The translations under genes were made by a program, and so were the position numbers. 64,000 nucleotides of DNA from Chitinophagaceae bacterium (GTDB taxonomy: Bacteria > Bacteroidota > Bacteroidia > Chitinophagales > Chitinophagaceae): contig JADKJX010000004.1 of the NCBI GenBank assembly GCA_016720775.1, positions 507,088-571,087 on the forward strand, in the 5' to 3' direction. Shown in pieces: positions 1-8,414 of the stretch (the first letter of the stretch is position 1; the number at the start of each line of letters is the position of its first letter). The notes under the pieces were generated by a model, which worked only from the letters and a program-made list of their open reading frames with translations, did no database searches and was not told the origin of the DNA.

Positions 1-455
1 TCTTTTATCAAAACCCCTCTTTCAAACTCTGCGGTTTTTTCTTTTCCTTCCCGGTAAGAAGTTACTTTAAAATAATAGCTCAGGGCATTTACGGCTTTAG
101 TACCCACGCCGTTAAGTCCCACACTTTTTTGAAAAGCTTTGCTGTCGTATTTAGCGCCGGTATTTATCTTGCTCACCACATCCACCACTTTTCCCAATGG
201 AATGCCGCGGCCATAATCACGGATGGTGATCGTCTTGTCCTTGATCTCCACATCCACGTGTTTGCCATAACCCATGGTATGTTCGTCGATGCAGTTGTCG
301 ATTACTTCTTTTATCAAAACATAGATACCGTCATCGGGGCTGCTGCCATCGCCCAGTTTGCCAATATACATACCGGGCCTTAGCCGGATATGCTCCTTCC
401 AGTCGAGGCTTTTTATGGATTCTTCGGTATAATCAAACAAATCTTTCTCTGCCAT
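1..455 (-). CDS. parE: DNA topoisomerase IV subunit B (ParE-like), N-terminal part, cut by window edge
   Basis: The reverse strand reads from an ATG at 455 through 151 codons to the window edge with no stop. The protein starts MAEKDLFDYTEESIKSLDWK and continues with the GHKL ATPase features of type IIA topoisomerases: HIRLRPGMYIG near residue 22, the catalytic-Glu motif KEVIDNCIDEH near residue 50, DYGRGIPLGKVVDVVSKINTGAKYD (seen as separate stretches near 80-100) and the VGLNGVGTKAVNALS ATP lid. Family knowledge: this subunit hydrolyses ATP to drive strand passage and pairs with ParC. The opening residues resemble Bacteroidota ParE more than GyrB, but the C-terminal half that would settle this lies outside the window. 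Confidence 0.88.
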   Translation of the reverse strand, partial: MAEKDLFDYTEESIKSLDWKEHIRLRPGMYIGKLGDGSSPDDGIYVLIKEVIDNCIDEHTMGYGKHVDVEIKDKTITIRDYGRGIPLGKVVDVVSKINTGAKYDSKAFQKSVGLNGVGTKAVNALSYYFKVTSYREGKEKTAEFERGVLIK

Positions 456-773
456 CTTATAAGTTATCTGTTAATTCGTTAACCTGTTAATTGGTTGGAA
501 GATTGAGCGAAAATCAATCGCTGCTTAACGGATTAACCAATTAACTAATTAACCACTAAACCTTCATTAAGGCTGCGAATATAACGGAATGCAGGGATTT
601 TCAATGTGCGGTAATTATCCACATTTGGAGATAAAATGTGCGAAAAAACAACTTCGTTCCTCTCTGTATTTTTTGGAGCAAGAATTACCGGAACATGATC
701 AATATCTGTACCGCTGGTGTATTTGGTCATACTCTCAAAGTATCCATATTGTATTTTTACTGAAATTTAAGTC
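456..773. other. 318-bp divergent intergenic region with nested inverted repeats
   Basis: This gap separates the minus-strand parE-like gene from the plus-strand lipoprotein at 774 and should hold both promoters. Its most visible content is a palindromic block at about 471-556 (separate entry). Two short overlapping ORFs at 545-777 have no family signature and run against each other, so I do not call them genes. Confidence 0.5.
471..556. repeat. GTTAAT/GTTAAC word palindrome
   Basis: GTTAATTGGTT at 486-496 is matched by AACCAATTAAC at 535-545, an 11-bp perfect inverted repeat. Nested inside is GATTGA (501-506) with TCAATC (514-519). The left side also carries TTAATTCGTTAACC and the right side TAATTAACC, so both arms are built from degenerate copies of GTTAA(T/C). 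No gene lies here. Function is unknown; it sits between two divergent genes. Confidence 0.6.
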
Positions 774-1415
774 ATGAAAACAAGTAATCTATTATTGATC
801 GTACTGGCAGGCTCCCTGGTTTTATCCTGCAACAGTACCAAAATAACTTCTTCCTGGAAGGCCGGCGATGCGGTTACCAAAACATACCATAACATAATGG
901 TTTGGGGCATCCTTACCGAGAAAGACAGCATACTGAAAGAGAACATGGAAGCACACCTGGTGAACGACCTGGTGGACAAAGGCTACCATGCGATCTCCTC
1001 GGTAACTGTTTTCGGTGCCCGGTCGTATAAAAAACTCACCGAAAAGGAAATAGTAGATCAATTCAAGAACAGCGGTGTGGATGCAGTAATTACCATTGCT
1101 TTGCTGGATAAACAAAAGGAAGAATTGTATGTGCCGCCCGGCATGGTCAACAACATGAACAGCTACGATCATGTTGACAAATATTACTCGGATATATACG
1201 AAAAGGTTTTTACACCCGGGTACTATGTAAGCACCACCAACTATTTCTGGGAAAGCAATTTATTTGAAGTAACAAAGGATAAACTTGTATATTCTGCCCG
1301 GACAAGATCCTTCGACCCATCTTCTTCAAATATGCTGGCGCATGAAAATGGTCTGCTGCTCATAAAGGACATGGTAAAAAAGAAAGTGATCATCGATCCG
1401 GTTAAGAAAGATTAA
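774..1415 (+). CDS. Lipoprotein of unknown function, 213 aa
   Basis: The N-terminus MKTSNLLLIVLAGSLVLSC is a lipoprotein signal with the acylated Cys at residue 19, so the protein is probably anchored in a membrane. The mature part begins NSTKITSSWK and has aromatic-rich segments around residues 120-170 (repeated Tyr in DHVDKYYSDIYEKVF and YYVSTTNYFWESN). The overall shape, a lipoprotein opening with a TSSWK stretch and a predicted alpha/beta core, resembles small DUF4136-like lipoproteins, but I do not recognise the family with confidence. It stands alone, with the SDR gene 53 bp downstream. Confidence 0.7.
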   Translation: MKTSNLLLIVLAGSLVLSCNSTKITSSWKAGDAVTKTYHNIMVWGILTEKDSILKENMEAHLVNDLVDKGYHAISSVTVFGARSYKKLTEKEIVDQFKNSGVDAVITIALLDKQKEELYVPPGMVNNMNSYDHVDKYYSDIYEKVFTPGYYVSTTNYFWESNLFEVTKDKLVYSARTRSFDPSSSNMLAHENGLLLIKDMVKKKVIIDPVKKD

Positions 1416-1468
1416 GTGCTGCAAATCTTTGTAGGTATTTTTATAGTAGCTTTATAAAAATCATTTGC

Positions 1469-2281
1469 ATGAATCTAGATCTGACCGGGAAGACCGCTGT
1501 TGTTTGCGGAAGTACACAGGGGCTTGGTTATGCCAGTGCAGTGGAACTGGCTTTGTTAGGATGTTCGGTTGTATTAATGGCACGTAATGAAGAGAAGCTG
1601 AAAGAGGTTTTGAAAACCATCGACCGGTCGAAAGGGCAAAAGCATCAATACCTGGTTGCTGATTTTTCGGATACCAATGCCGTAAAAGCTGCAATTGGTG
1701 ATTTTGTAAAAAACAATACGGTTCATATCCTCGTAAACAATACCGGTGGCCCTCCGGGCGGCACTGCATTAAATGCAAAGCCGGAAGAATTTTTAGCCGC
1801 ATTCAATAATCACCTCATTAATAACCACAACCTGACACAGGCCGTGGTTCCGGGCATGAAAGCCGCCGGTTTTGGCAGGATCATAAATATCATTTCCACT
1901 TCGGTTAAAAGTCCCATTGCCGGTTTGGGCGTAAGCAATACCACCCGGGCAGCCGTTGCCAACTGGGCAAAAACACTGGCAACGGAACTCGGGCCATTGG
2001 GTATCACGGTAAATAATGTATTGCCTGGTTTTACAAAAACGGTTAGAGCTGATTACGTGATCTCTGCTAAAGCAAAAGCTGCTGATAAAACGGAAGAAGA
2101 AGTAATGAAGGACCTTGTTGCAGAAATTCCTGCCGGAAGGATCGGGCAGCCGGAAGAATTTGGGGCTGCTGTTGCTTTTCTCTGCTCTCCCGCTGCTGCG
2201 TATATAAACGGAATAAATTTACCGGTTGATGGGGAGATTAAGCTGTTTGTAGAATGCTGGATTCTAGATACTGGATGCTAG
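1469..2281 (+). CDS. SDR-family oxidoreductase lacking the catalytic Tyr/Lys pair
   Basis: A Rossmann-fold short-chain dehydrogenase of about 260 aa plus an odd tail. The cofactor motif CGSTQGLG is at residues 13-20 and the structural NNTGG at 90-94. In the normal YxxxK position the protein reads SNTTR (156-160), so the catalytic Tyr is Ser and Lys is Arg. I recall this as a trait of the FabG-like subgroup described as BKR_like_SDR_like, which departs from the standard tetrad; activity is therefore uncertain. The C-terminus NLPVDGEIKLFVECWILDTGC is abnormal: families end soon after VDGG. Adding one G to the G4 run at 2231-2234 gives VDGGD followed by a stop at 2239-2241, so the last dozen codons may be an artefact running into the repeat at 2257. 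TAGCTTTA about 15 bp before the ATG is a weak promoter candidate. Confidence 0.85.
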   Translation: MNLDLTGKTAVVCGSTQGLGYASAVELALLGCSVVLMARNEEKLKEVLKTIDRSKGQKHQYLVADFSDTNAVKAAIGDFVKNNTVHILVNNTGGPPGGTALNAKPEEFLAAFNNHLINNHNLTQAVVPGMKAAGFGRIINIISTSVKSPIAGLGVSNTTRAAVANWAKTLATELGPLGITVNNVLPGFTKTVRADYVISAKAKAADKTEEEVMKDLVAEIPAGRIGQPEEFGAAVAFLCSPAAAYINGINLPVDGEIKLFVECWILDTGC

Positions 2282-2351
2282 TAGGATTCCCATTATGTAA
2301 GAATTATTCTTGTCAGCAAGTTTTTTCCAGTATCCAGTATCTAACATCCAG
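2257..2351. repeat. CCAGTAT/CTGGAT word palindrome overlapping the SDR 3' end
   Basis: Left arm 2257-2281 and right arm 2327-2351 are 25-base near-perfect inverted repeats (about five mismatches). Each arm is two to three degenerate copies of a CTGGATnCTAGATA-type word. The loop is about 45 bp. The left arm lies inside the apparent coding sequence of the SDR and supplies its last eight codons. The element lies between the SDR and the DUF1028 gene and could act as a transcription-attenuating hairpin. Confidence 0.65.
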
Positions 2352-2381
2352 TGCCAAGTTTCCTAAATCAAACTCTCTCAT

Positions 2382-3368
2382 ATGAAAAAGATATTCCCTT
2401 TCATCATTGCTGCTTTTGTCCTTCAGCAAAATGTCTTCGCACAGTTTTATAAGAAGGACGCAGGGCTTGCTCATACTTTTTCTATTGTTGCCCGTGACCC
2501 GGTAACCGGAGAGATGGCCGTGGGCGTGCAAAGTCATTGGTTCAGCGTGGGAACCTCCGTTAGCTGGGGCGAAGCCGGTGTGGGCGTGGTGGCGACCCAG
2601 TCATTTGTAAATAAAAGTTATGGCATCAAAGGGCTGGAATTGATGAAGAAGGGAAAAACGGCACCCGATGCTTTAAAGGAACTATTGGCTGCTGATGAAG
2701 GAAGAGAAGTAAGACAGGTGGCAATGATCGACGTAAATGGAAACGTAAATTCTTTCACCGGAAAAAATTGCATCGACCATGCAGGCAATATCGTAGGTAA
2801 GAATTATTCGGTGCAAAGCAATATGATGCTTACAGATAAAGTAAACAGCGCCATGTCAAAAGCTTTTGAAGCGAGCGAAGGAAAACCATTGGCAGAACGT
2901 GTATTGACTGCATTGCAGGCTGCCCAGGCTGTAGGAGGCGATATCCGGGGAAAACAATCGGCCGCTATTTTAGTAGTGGCGGGTAAAAGTAACGGCCAAC
3001 CATGGAATGAACGCCTGATCGACCTGCGGGTGGATGACAATGCAGCTCCCCTTGTTGAAATGGACAGGCTGCTCAGGCTTTATCGTGCCTACGAACACAT
3101 GGACAAAGGTGACCTTGCTACGGAAAAGAATAACATGAAACTTGCCATGGAAGAATACGGTGCCGCCATGAAAATGTTCCCGGAGAATTTAGAGATGAAA
3201 TACTGGACAGCCATTACACTGGCCAATAATAAAAAAGTTGCAGAAGCTTCAAAAATGCTGCAGGCCATCTACAAAAAAGATCCAAACTGGCGTGAACTGA
3301 CGAGGCGGCTTCCCAAGGTAAACCTGCTTAACATCTCGGAAACAGAATTAAAAGAATTATTGAAATAG
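2382..3368 (+). CDS. Secreted DUF1028 domain protein (Ntn-hydrolase-like fold) with TPR-like tail
   Basis: Signal peptide MKKIFPFIIAAFVLQQNVFA with cleavage before Gln21. The DUF1028 domain follows at about 30-235: HTFSIVARDPVTGEMAVGVQ, then GVGVVATQSFVNKSYGIKGLEL and a Q-S-N-M-M-L segment. Members have an Ntn-hydrolase-like fold and are thought to be hydrolases, but the substrate is not established. Residues 245-328 form helical repeats with alternating Leu/Ala (AYEHMDKGDLATEKNNMKLA and on), resembling one or two TPRs, which suggests protein or peptidoglycan contact. It may be co-transcribed with the rhodanese-thioredoxin gene 20 bp downstream. Confidence 0.85.
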   Translation: MKKIFPFIIAAFVLQQNVFAQFYKKDAGLAHTFSIVARDPVTGEMAVGVQSHWFSVGTSVSWGEAGVGVVATQSFVNKSYGIKGLELMKKGKTAPDALKELLAADEGREVRQVAMIDVNGNVNSFTGKNCIDHAGNIVGKNYSVQSNMMLTDKVNSAMSKAFEASEGKPLAERVLTALQAAQAVGGDIRGKQSAAILVVAGKSNGQPWNERLIDLRVDDNAAPLVEMDRLLRLYRAYEHMDKGDLATEKNNMKLAMEEYGAAMKMFPENLEMKYWTAITLANNKKVAEASKMLQAIYKKDPNWRELTRRLPKVNLLNISETELKELLK

Positions 3369-3388
3369 CTTTGCAAAAAATCAAGGTA

Positions 3389-4090
3389 ATGAACTATTTA
3401 CTTCGTCTTATGCAAACGGGGTTGCTATCGGTAATATTATTATCCTGCCTGGCCCAACCCAAAACAAGTTTATCAGCAGATGAATTTGAAAAAGAGATCA
3501 CAACCAAAGAGAATATTCAAATACTGGATGTAAGAACAGCAGGCGAATTTTTTTCTGGCCATATAAAAAATGCATTGCTGGCCGACTGGACAGACTCAAA
3601 AGAATTTGAACGGAGGATCGCTTTCATTGACAAGAATAAGTCGGTATATGTGTACTGCTTATCCGGCGGAAGAAGTGCTGCCGCCGCAGCTAAGTTGCGT
3701 AAGACCGGTTACGAAAATGTATATGAGCTGAGAGGCGGTACCAATGCATGGAAAGCCGCCGGCAAACCACTCGAAGGCAACAGCAATGAAAAAGGAATGA
3801 GCGTGGATGAATTCAACAAGGCGATCAACAGTTCAAAAACCGTGTTGGTTGATTTTGGTGCAGAATGGTGCCCGCCCTGCCGGAAGATGGAACCGGTTTT
3901 GAAAAGTCTGACAACAAACAACCCCGGTAAATTCACGCTGGTAAAAGTGGATGGCGGCAGCGACCAGGCTGTCCTGCAGCAATACAAAGTAACTGCCCTC
4001 CCGGTATTCATCATCTTTAAAGATGGCAAACAGGTTTGGCGCAAAGATGGTATGGTGGATGAAAAGGAACTGGCTGAGCAGATAAAATAA
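3389..4090 (+). CDS. Rhodanese-thioredoxin fusion lipoprotein
   Basis: Start chosen at the ATG at 3389, giving MNYLLRLMQTGLLSVILLSC with lipobox Cys20; an upstream TTG at 3371 would hide the signal. Residues 28-128 are a rhodanese domain (ILDVRTAGEF, active-site loop YCLSGGRS with Cys90, ending ELRGGTNAWKAAGKPL). Residues 135-233 are a thioredoxin domain with the active-site pair W-CPPC (Cys161, Cys164) and cis-Pro in TALPVF. Family knowledge: rhodanese carries persulfide sulfur and thioredoxin reduces disulfides or persulfides. A fusion held at the membrane suggests periplasmic sulfur transfer or thiol reduction (inference). The DUF1028 gene ends 20 bp upstream. Confidence 0.9.
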   Translation: MNYLLRLMQTGLLSVILLSCLAQPKTSLSADEFEKEITTKENIQILDVRTAGEFFSGHIKNALLADWTDSKEFERRIAFIDKNKSVYVYCLSGGRSAAAAAKLRKTGYENVYELRGGTNAWKAAGKPLEGNSNEKGMSVDEFNKAINSSKTVLVDFGAEWCPPCRKMEPVLKSLTTNNPGKFTLVKVDGGSDQAVLQQYKVTALPVFIIFKDGKQVWRKDGMVDEKELAEQIK

Positions 4091-4095
4091 TTATT

Positions 4096-4737
4096 TCAAC
4101 GCTGCTGCCTGCTTAAATATTTTCCTACCGCAATCAAAAATAAAGAAAGGCCAAGGAATGCCACAAACAGCCAACCGCTGTTGAGCAATACCCTTGGATA
4201 GCCGAGTACATCAACATCTGTAAAAGGGTAAGGATAATAATGTACAATTGCACCACGTATGGCCGTATAGATCATGTAAACAATGGGATAGATCAGCCAG
4301 GAAAAAGCCTGCCTATACTCCAGCCTGGATTTTTCAACATATAAACACCACATCAATAGAAACAGTATGGGAATAACAAGGTGAAGCAATTCATCGGTTA
4401 TCCATTGCAATCCCTGCGGCTGCCACAAAAAACGAAGGATGGCGTTATACGTAACTCCTACGATGGTAATGTAAACGGTAAGCGCTGTCAGTGTTTCCGG
4501 CTTAGAAAAGAAAATCCCCCATTTGCTGTTTGGTTTCAGCAATAATACCGTAGCACAAACAGCCAGCATGATGTTGGTGAGTATGGTAAAGAAACTAAAA
4601 TACCTCGTTATGGTTTCTGCAACAGATGCCTGCTTGCTGATGAGAATAAGATAGAACTGGGATATTAAGGCAAACCAGCCAAGCAAAGAAATAAGGATAA
4701 GATAAAACGAAGGTATTCTGACTGATTGTTTTTCCAT
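4096..4737 (-). CDS. Pr6Pr family membrane protein
   Basis: A 213-aa integral membrane protein with about six hydrophobic segments (roughly residues 10-30, 42-65, 80-100, 115-135, 148-165, 188-208). Signature-like stretches are FTILTNIMLAV, GVTYNAILRFLW and ELLHLVIPILFLLMW, as in the Pr6Pr/FAR-17a-like family. The molecular function of bacterial members is not established. It is convergent with the thioredoxin fusion (5-bp gap) and lies 15 bp downstream of the arginase-family gene on the same strand, so the two may form an operon. Confidence 0.8.
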   Translation of the reverse strand: MEKQSVRIPSFYLILISLLGWFALISQFYLILISKQASVAETITRYFSFFTILTNIMLAVCATVLLLKPNSKWGIFFSKPETLTALTVYITIVGVTYNAILRFLWQPQGLQWITDELLHLVIPILFLLMWCLYVEKSRLEYRQAFSWLIYPIVYMIYTAIRGAIVHYYPYPFTDVDVLGYPRVLLNSGWLFVAFLGLSLFLIAVGKYLSRQQR

Positions 4738-4752
4738 ATTCAGTGGGTAGTG

Positions 4753-5805
4753 TTAGTCGTGAGACAACTCTTTTATAAAATCACTCACCAAATAGCTGAT
4801 CAGTTTTCCGGTTGATTCATTCTTTCTTCCGTCTGCCAGTTGCGTGGCACCTTCACAGATATACAGGTAAGCAACTTTAGCATCCTGTGCGGCAAAAGTT
4901 ACAAACTTGCGTGCATGCAAAGCACTGAAGCCACTTGGCGAGAGGGCACTGCTCAACACATTCTCTACGCAATCCAGGTCGAGATCTATCCCTGTATAGG
5001 TATCTTCTGTAAAACCGATGGCGTGTGCTACAGCCTGGATGAAATTCTTCCGTTCATGAATGAAGATGTCTTCGTAACTGATATAATCAATGAAGGGGTT
5101 GTTGTGAATATCCACCAGTACATTTTGCGTAATGTAATTTTCATGCAGCCCGATCATACAGTATTTGCCCAGATAACCATCTTCCTCTGCATAGCGGAAG
5201 CCATTGCCGCTGTGCCTGCCATCGGCCACGTTGTAATCAGTATGTGCATCCAAGTTTATGCAATTGATCTGCGACAGCGGGATCATTTCTGCTTTATGCA
5301 ATCCCTTTGCCACACCTTTGATAATGGGATACGCATTGTTATGTCCGCCGCCGATCATAACGGGTATTTTTTTAGAAGAAGCGATCACTTTAACCAGGTT
5401 CTCCACTTCTTCATCAATGATATTGATGGCATGCCGGTAAGCGGTCACCTTTTCTTCATCATTGTATGCATTATTTTCTATCAGGAATTTCACATCCCCA
5501 AAATCAAAATGGCCAAGCAGCAATATATTATCACCCGGCATAAAATCATTGCTCTGCATATTTAAAAAAGCAGACAGGAAAGAAAGCCAGGCCGTATCGG
5601 TTCCGCCAATACCATAGTTGGCCTTTACACCAAAGTCTTCCGGTATGCCGAGCACAACATATTTGGCTGGCGACTGCTGGATCACTTCGGGCCACTCTTC
5701 TCCACTCCGCAGGAATTGCACTCGTTCACCAATTTTTGTCTCAAAGCGGCGCACTTTTGTGAGCGATAAAATATCTTCCTTGCTGTAAAACTTAAAATGT
5801 TTCAT
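4753..5805 (-). CDS. Arginase-family ureohydrolase (formimidoylglutamase-like)
   Basis: A 350-aa enzyme with the binuclear Mn site motifs of the arginase superfamily: GGGHNN at 152-157, NLDAHTDYN at 184-192 and GIDLDLDCVEN near 270. It is longer than classical arginases and the third motif lacks the usual Asp-Pro, which fits the Bacteroidota branch often annotated formimidoylglutamase or arginase. Likely reaction: hydrolysis of a guanidino or formimino group in amino-acid catabolism, cytoplasmic (no signal peptide). No other Hut genes are next to it, so the substrate is not settled by context. Confidence 0.85.
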   Translation of the reverse strand: MKHFKFYSKEDILSLTKVRRFETKIGERVQFLRSGEEWPEVIQQSPAKYVVLGIPEDFGVKANYGIGGTDTAWLSFLSAFLNMQSNDFMPGDNILLLGHFDFGDVKFLIENNAYNDEEKVTAYRHAINIIDEEVENLVKVIASSKKIPVMIGGGHNNAYPIIKGVAKGLHKAEMIPLSQINCINLDAHTDYNVADGRHSGNGFRYAEEDGYLGKYCMIGLHENYITQNVLVDIHNNPFIDYISYEDIFIHERKNFIQAVAHAIGFTEDTYTGIDLDLDCVENVLSSALSPSGFSALHARKFVTFAAQDAKVAYLYICEGATQLADGRKNESTGKLISYLVSDFIKELSHD

Positions 5806-5907
5806 GGATGGAAGATAATGAAATTCTTAGCATCTTTACTCCGCTTGTTTAACAACTTTTTGCAGTAAACAAAGGCCCGGTTTTAAAAACATCTATACCT
5901 TCGCAAC

Positions 5908-6477
5908 ATGAAAATCACAAAGATTCTTTGCTTCCTGTACACGTTACCTGTGTTATTCGTATCCTGTACCGGTTCGGAGAATAAGCAACCCGATGATGTA
6001 ACGACGCCGACGCCTTCTGTGTCAAAAGCAGAAACCGATACTGTCAAATTAAAAATTCAGCATGCCCTTGAGAAGGTCGCAGCTGCCGACCTGGAAGTGG
6101 GCGGATTTAAATTATTATTCCTGAACATCGACAGCCTCGAATACAAAACCGTTTCCATAAAAGACTTTTACATGCAACGAAAAGAAAATCTTGAACGGTC
6201 AAGGGAAGAATACCGGAAAATAAACGAACGGCTTTCTCAATCCGGCATTAAGGTAGATCAGTCGAAATACATGGATGATTCCCTTAAAAGCAACAAAGCC
6301 GTTCAATCGCTCAACGAACTGATACGTAAAGCTGATACGTTAAAAACGATCTACAGCACTACGTACCATCTCAATGCAAAGACCAACACCGCTTCCTACA
6401 ACACTATTTATACAAAATTCCTTTTTATAAAAGATCTCACCGAGGTTAAAATGGAGTTTGGCGACATAAAGAAATAA
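5908..6477 (+). CDS. Lipoprotein of unknown function, helical
   Basis: N-terminus MKITKILCFLYTLPVLFVSC is a lipoprotein signal with Cys20, followed by a Pro/Thr-rich linker (DDVTTPTPSVS). The mature protein (about 170 aa) is strongly helical and charged; residues 85-125 (QRKENLERSREEYRKINERL) could form a coiled coil. No family recognised. It is divergent from the arginase-family gene across a 102-bp gap and its neighbours give no functional hint. Confidence 0.65.
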   Translation: MKITKILCFLYTLPVLFVSCTGSENKQPDDVTTPTPSVSKAETDTVKLKIQHALEKVAAADLEVGGFKLLFLNIDSLEYKTVSIKDFYMQRKENLERSREEYRKINERLSQSGIKVDQSKYMDDSLKSNKAVQSLNELIRKADTLKTIYSTTYHLNAKTNTASYNTIYTKFLFIKDLTEVKMEFGDIKK

Positions 6478-6602
6478 TTCCTGTCAGAAAATTTATCCGC
6501 TCTTATTACCAAGGCTTTAACAGGAATATCTTTTTATAAATTATTAACGGGCTTCTAATTTCTGTATCAACCTGTTGGTATAATATTTGTTCATGGGCGG
6601 AT

Positions 6603-7163
6603 ATGAAAAAACAACACACAATCTCCGCAATTTTATTCTCCCTCGGCATTATTTCAACTGCAGTTGTATCTGCACAAGACCGGGGCATTGTTTCGCCTGT
6701 TGAAAAAGGCAGTATCACATTCAATGCAGGTGTGGGCACCGGCACCGAATACAAAAGTGATTATTATAATTCTGCACTGGGCACCAAGGCTTCTATAGAA
6801 GCAGGCTTATGGAATGCAGGTCCTGGTGTGATCACCCTCGGTGTAGAAGCCGGTACTTCTTTTTCAAATGGCGGCTATTACGACAATTACAAAACCAGCA
6901 CATTGATCGTGGCAGGCCGCTCAGCCTGGCACCATGGCTGGAATGTACGGAACCTGGATACCTACGCCGGCCTTTCTGCCGGGGTTGGTTTTCACCAATA
7001 CCGCTACAATAAGAATGGTGAAGTAAAGCAGAACGAAGTGATCCCGGTATTTGGTGGCTTTGTGGGCGCTTCTTACTTCATTACTCCCAGGTTTGGCGTT
7101 AACATAGAAGCCGGGTACGACATCACCCAAATACAGGGTGGAATTATCTTCAAATTAAAATAG
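6603..7163 (+). CDS. Small outer-membrane beta-barrel protein
   Basis: 186 aa with a signal peptide (MKKQHTISAILFSLGIISTAVVSA, cleaved before Gln25). The mature part is made of short alternating strands rich in Gly and Tyr (ITFNAGVGTGTEYKSDYYN, GVITLGVEAGTSFSNGGYYD, FGVNIEAGYDITQIQGGIIF) and ends in a hydrophobic strand, the usual arrangement of an eight-stranded outer-membrane barrel. Role unknown. TATAATATTTG about 20 bp upstream of the start resembles a Bacteroidota -7 box. Confidence 0.75.
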   Translation: MKKQHTISAILFSLGIISTAVVSAQDRGIVSPVEKGSITFNAGVGTGTEYKSDYYNSALGTKASIEAGLWNAGPGVITLGVEAGTSFSNGGYYDNYKTSTLIVAGRSAWHHGWNVRNLDTYAGLSAGVGFHQYRYNKNGEVKQNEVIPVFGGFVGASYFITPRFGVNIEAGYDITQIQGGIIFKLK

Positions 7164-7178
7164 CTAGTCCAGTTGCAT

Positions 7179-7186
7179 TACTTTTG
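7179..7186 (+). promoter_or_regulatory. Candidate -7 promoter box of nagA
   Basis: TACTTTTG matches the Bacteroidota primary sigma consensus TAnnTTTG exactly and lies 18 bp before the nagA ATG. No clear -33 TTTG was found at the expected distance, so the call rests on the -7 box and its position. Confidence 0.45.
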
Positions 7187-7203
7187 TTGCCGACATATAG
7201 AAT

Positions 7204-8316
7204 ATGGCGGCAACAAAAGTTTATATCCCACACCTTGTTTTTACCGGCGATGCATTTCTGAAAGAACATGCCGTAATTGTTGAAGACGGCAGCATAAAAG
7301 CCGTACTGCCTGGTTCAGCAATGGATAAAAATACTCCTGCTGAACATTTTCCTGAGAGCATATTAGTTCCTGCCTTCATCGACCTGCAGATATATGGCGC
7401 ATTTGAAAAATTGTTTTCAGTCTACCCAAATAAAGAATCACTCAATTTATTAAACAAGTATTGCAAGGAAGGTGGTACGGCATTTTGCATGCCCACCGTT
7501 GCCACCAATGAAACGAATGTTTTTTATCGATCCATTGATGCAATAAAAGATTATTGGAAAGAAGGTGGAGACGGAATACTGGGATTACACATTGAAGGGC
7601 CCTGGATCAATAAAGTTAAAAGAGGGGCACATATTGAATCGCTGATACACAGTCCAACGTTAGAAGAAGCAGAAGCCCTGCTTGAATATGGCAAAGGCAT
7701 AATCAAGATCATTACCCTTGCCCCCGAGGTCTGCAGCCAGGAAGTGATCGGCCTCATTCGATCATACGATGTAAAGATCTTTGCAGGCCACAGCAATGCT
7801 GACTATGAAGAAGCGATGCAGGGTTTTAATAACGGCATCTCTTCTGTTACCCACCTGTATAATGCCATGAGCCCGTTGCAGCACCGCAGTCCGGGGTTGG
7901 TTGGCGCTGCATTCGATCATCAAACAATAATGGCAAGTATCATTGCCGATGGATACCATGTTGACTATGCCGCCGTACGCATTGCAAAAAAGATCATGAA
8001 GGAAAGATTATTTGCCATTACTGATGCAGTTACCACAACAGACGATGGCTATTACCAACACCAGCCCAAGGGAGATAAATATACCGCCGATGGGATCCTC
8101 AGTGGCTCGGCATTGACCATGTACAAAGCATTACAAAACCTGGTTGATCATTGCGGCATTGAACTGGATGAAGCATTGCGCATGTGCAGCCTCTACCCTG
8201 CCAGGGTGATGCAGATGGATACAAAACTGGGGAGGATCGCAAAAGGGCATGAAGCTAAACTGGCGCTTGTTCCGGTTGACCTGCATAACGGGAATGCCCA
8301 ACTTCTCCCCTTTTGA
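7204..8316 (+). CDS. nagA: N-acetylglucosamine-6-phosphate deacetylase
   Basis: 370 aa amidohydrolase. Family motifs are in order: VPAFIDLQIYGA at 55-66, LHIEGPW with the metal-binding Glu131, FAGHSNA with His196, THLYNAM with His217, RSPGLVGAAF at 228-237, and the catalytic Asp274 in AITDAV. The position that is HxH in many amidohydrolases reads QxY; E. coli NagA also lacks His there, so a single-metal site is expected. Reaction: GlcNAc-6-P to GlcN-6-P plus acetate in amino-sugar recycling, cytoplasmic. No nagB or transporter is adjacent. The gene ends about 100 bp before the DoxX gene. Confidence 0.93.
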   Translation: MAATKVYIPHLVFTGDAFLKEHAVIVEDGSIKAVLPGSAMDKNTPAEHFPESILVPAFIDLQIYGAFEKLFSVYPNKESLNLLNKYCKEGGTAFCMPTVATNETNVFYRSIDAIKDYWKEGGDGILGLHIEGPWINKVKRGAHIESLIHSPTLEEAEALLEYGKGIIKIITLAPEVCSQEVIGLIRSYDVKIFAGHSNADYEEAMQGFNNGISSVTHLYNAMSPLQHRSPGLVGAAFDHQTIMASIIADGYHVDYAAVRIAKKIMKERLFAITDAVTTTDDGYYQHQPKGDKYTADGILSGSALTMYKALQNLVDHCGIELDEALRMCSLYPARVMQMDTKLGRIAKGHEAKLALVPVDLHNGNAQLLPF

Positions 8317-8414
8317 GCGTTCGCTTTTCCACCATTCTAAATCAGCCCTTGCATCTCTGGATTAAAAGAATTAAATTTAGAGAAGTTCTTTTCTTTCACG
8401 CTAAAAACTACGTT

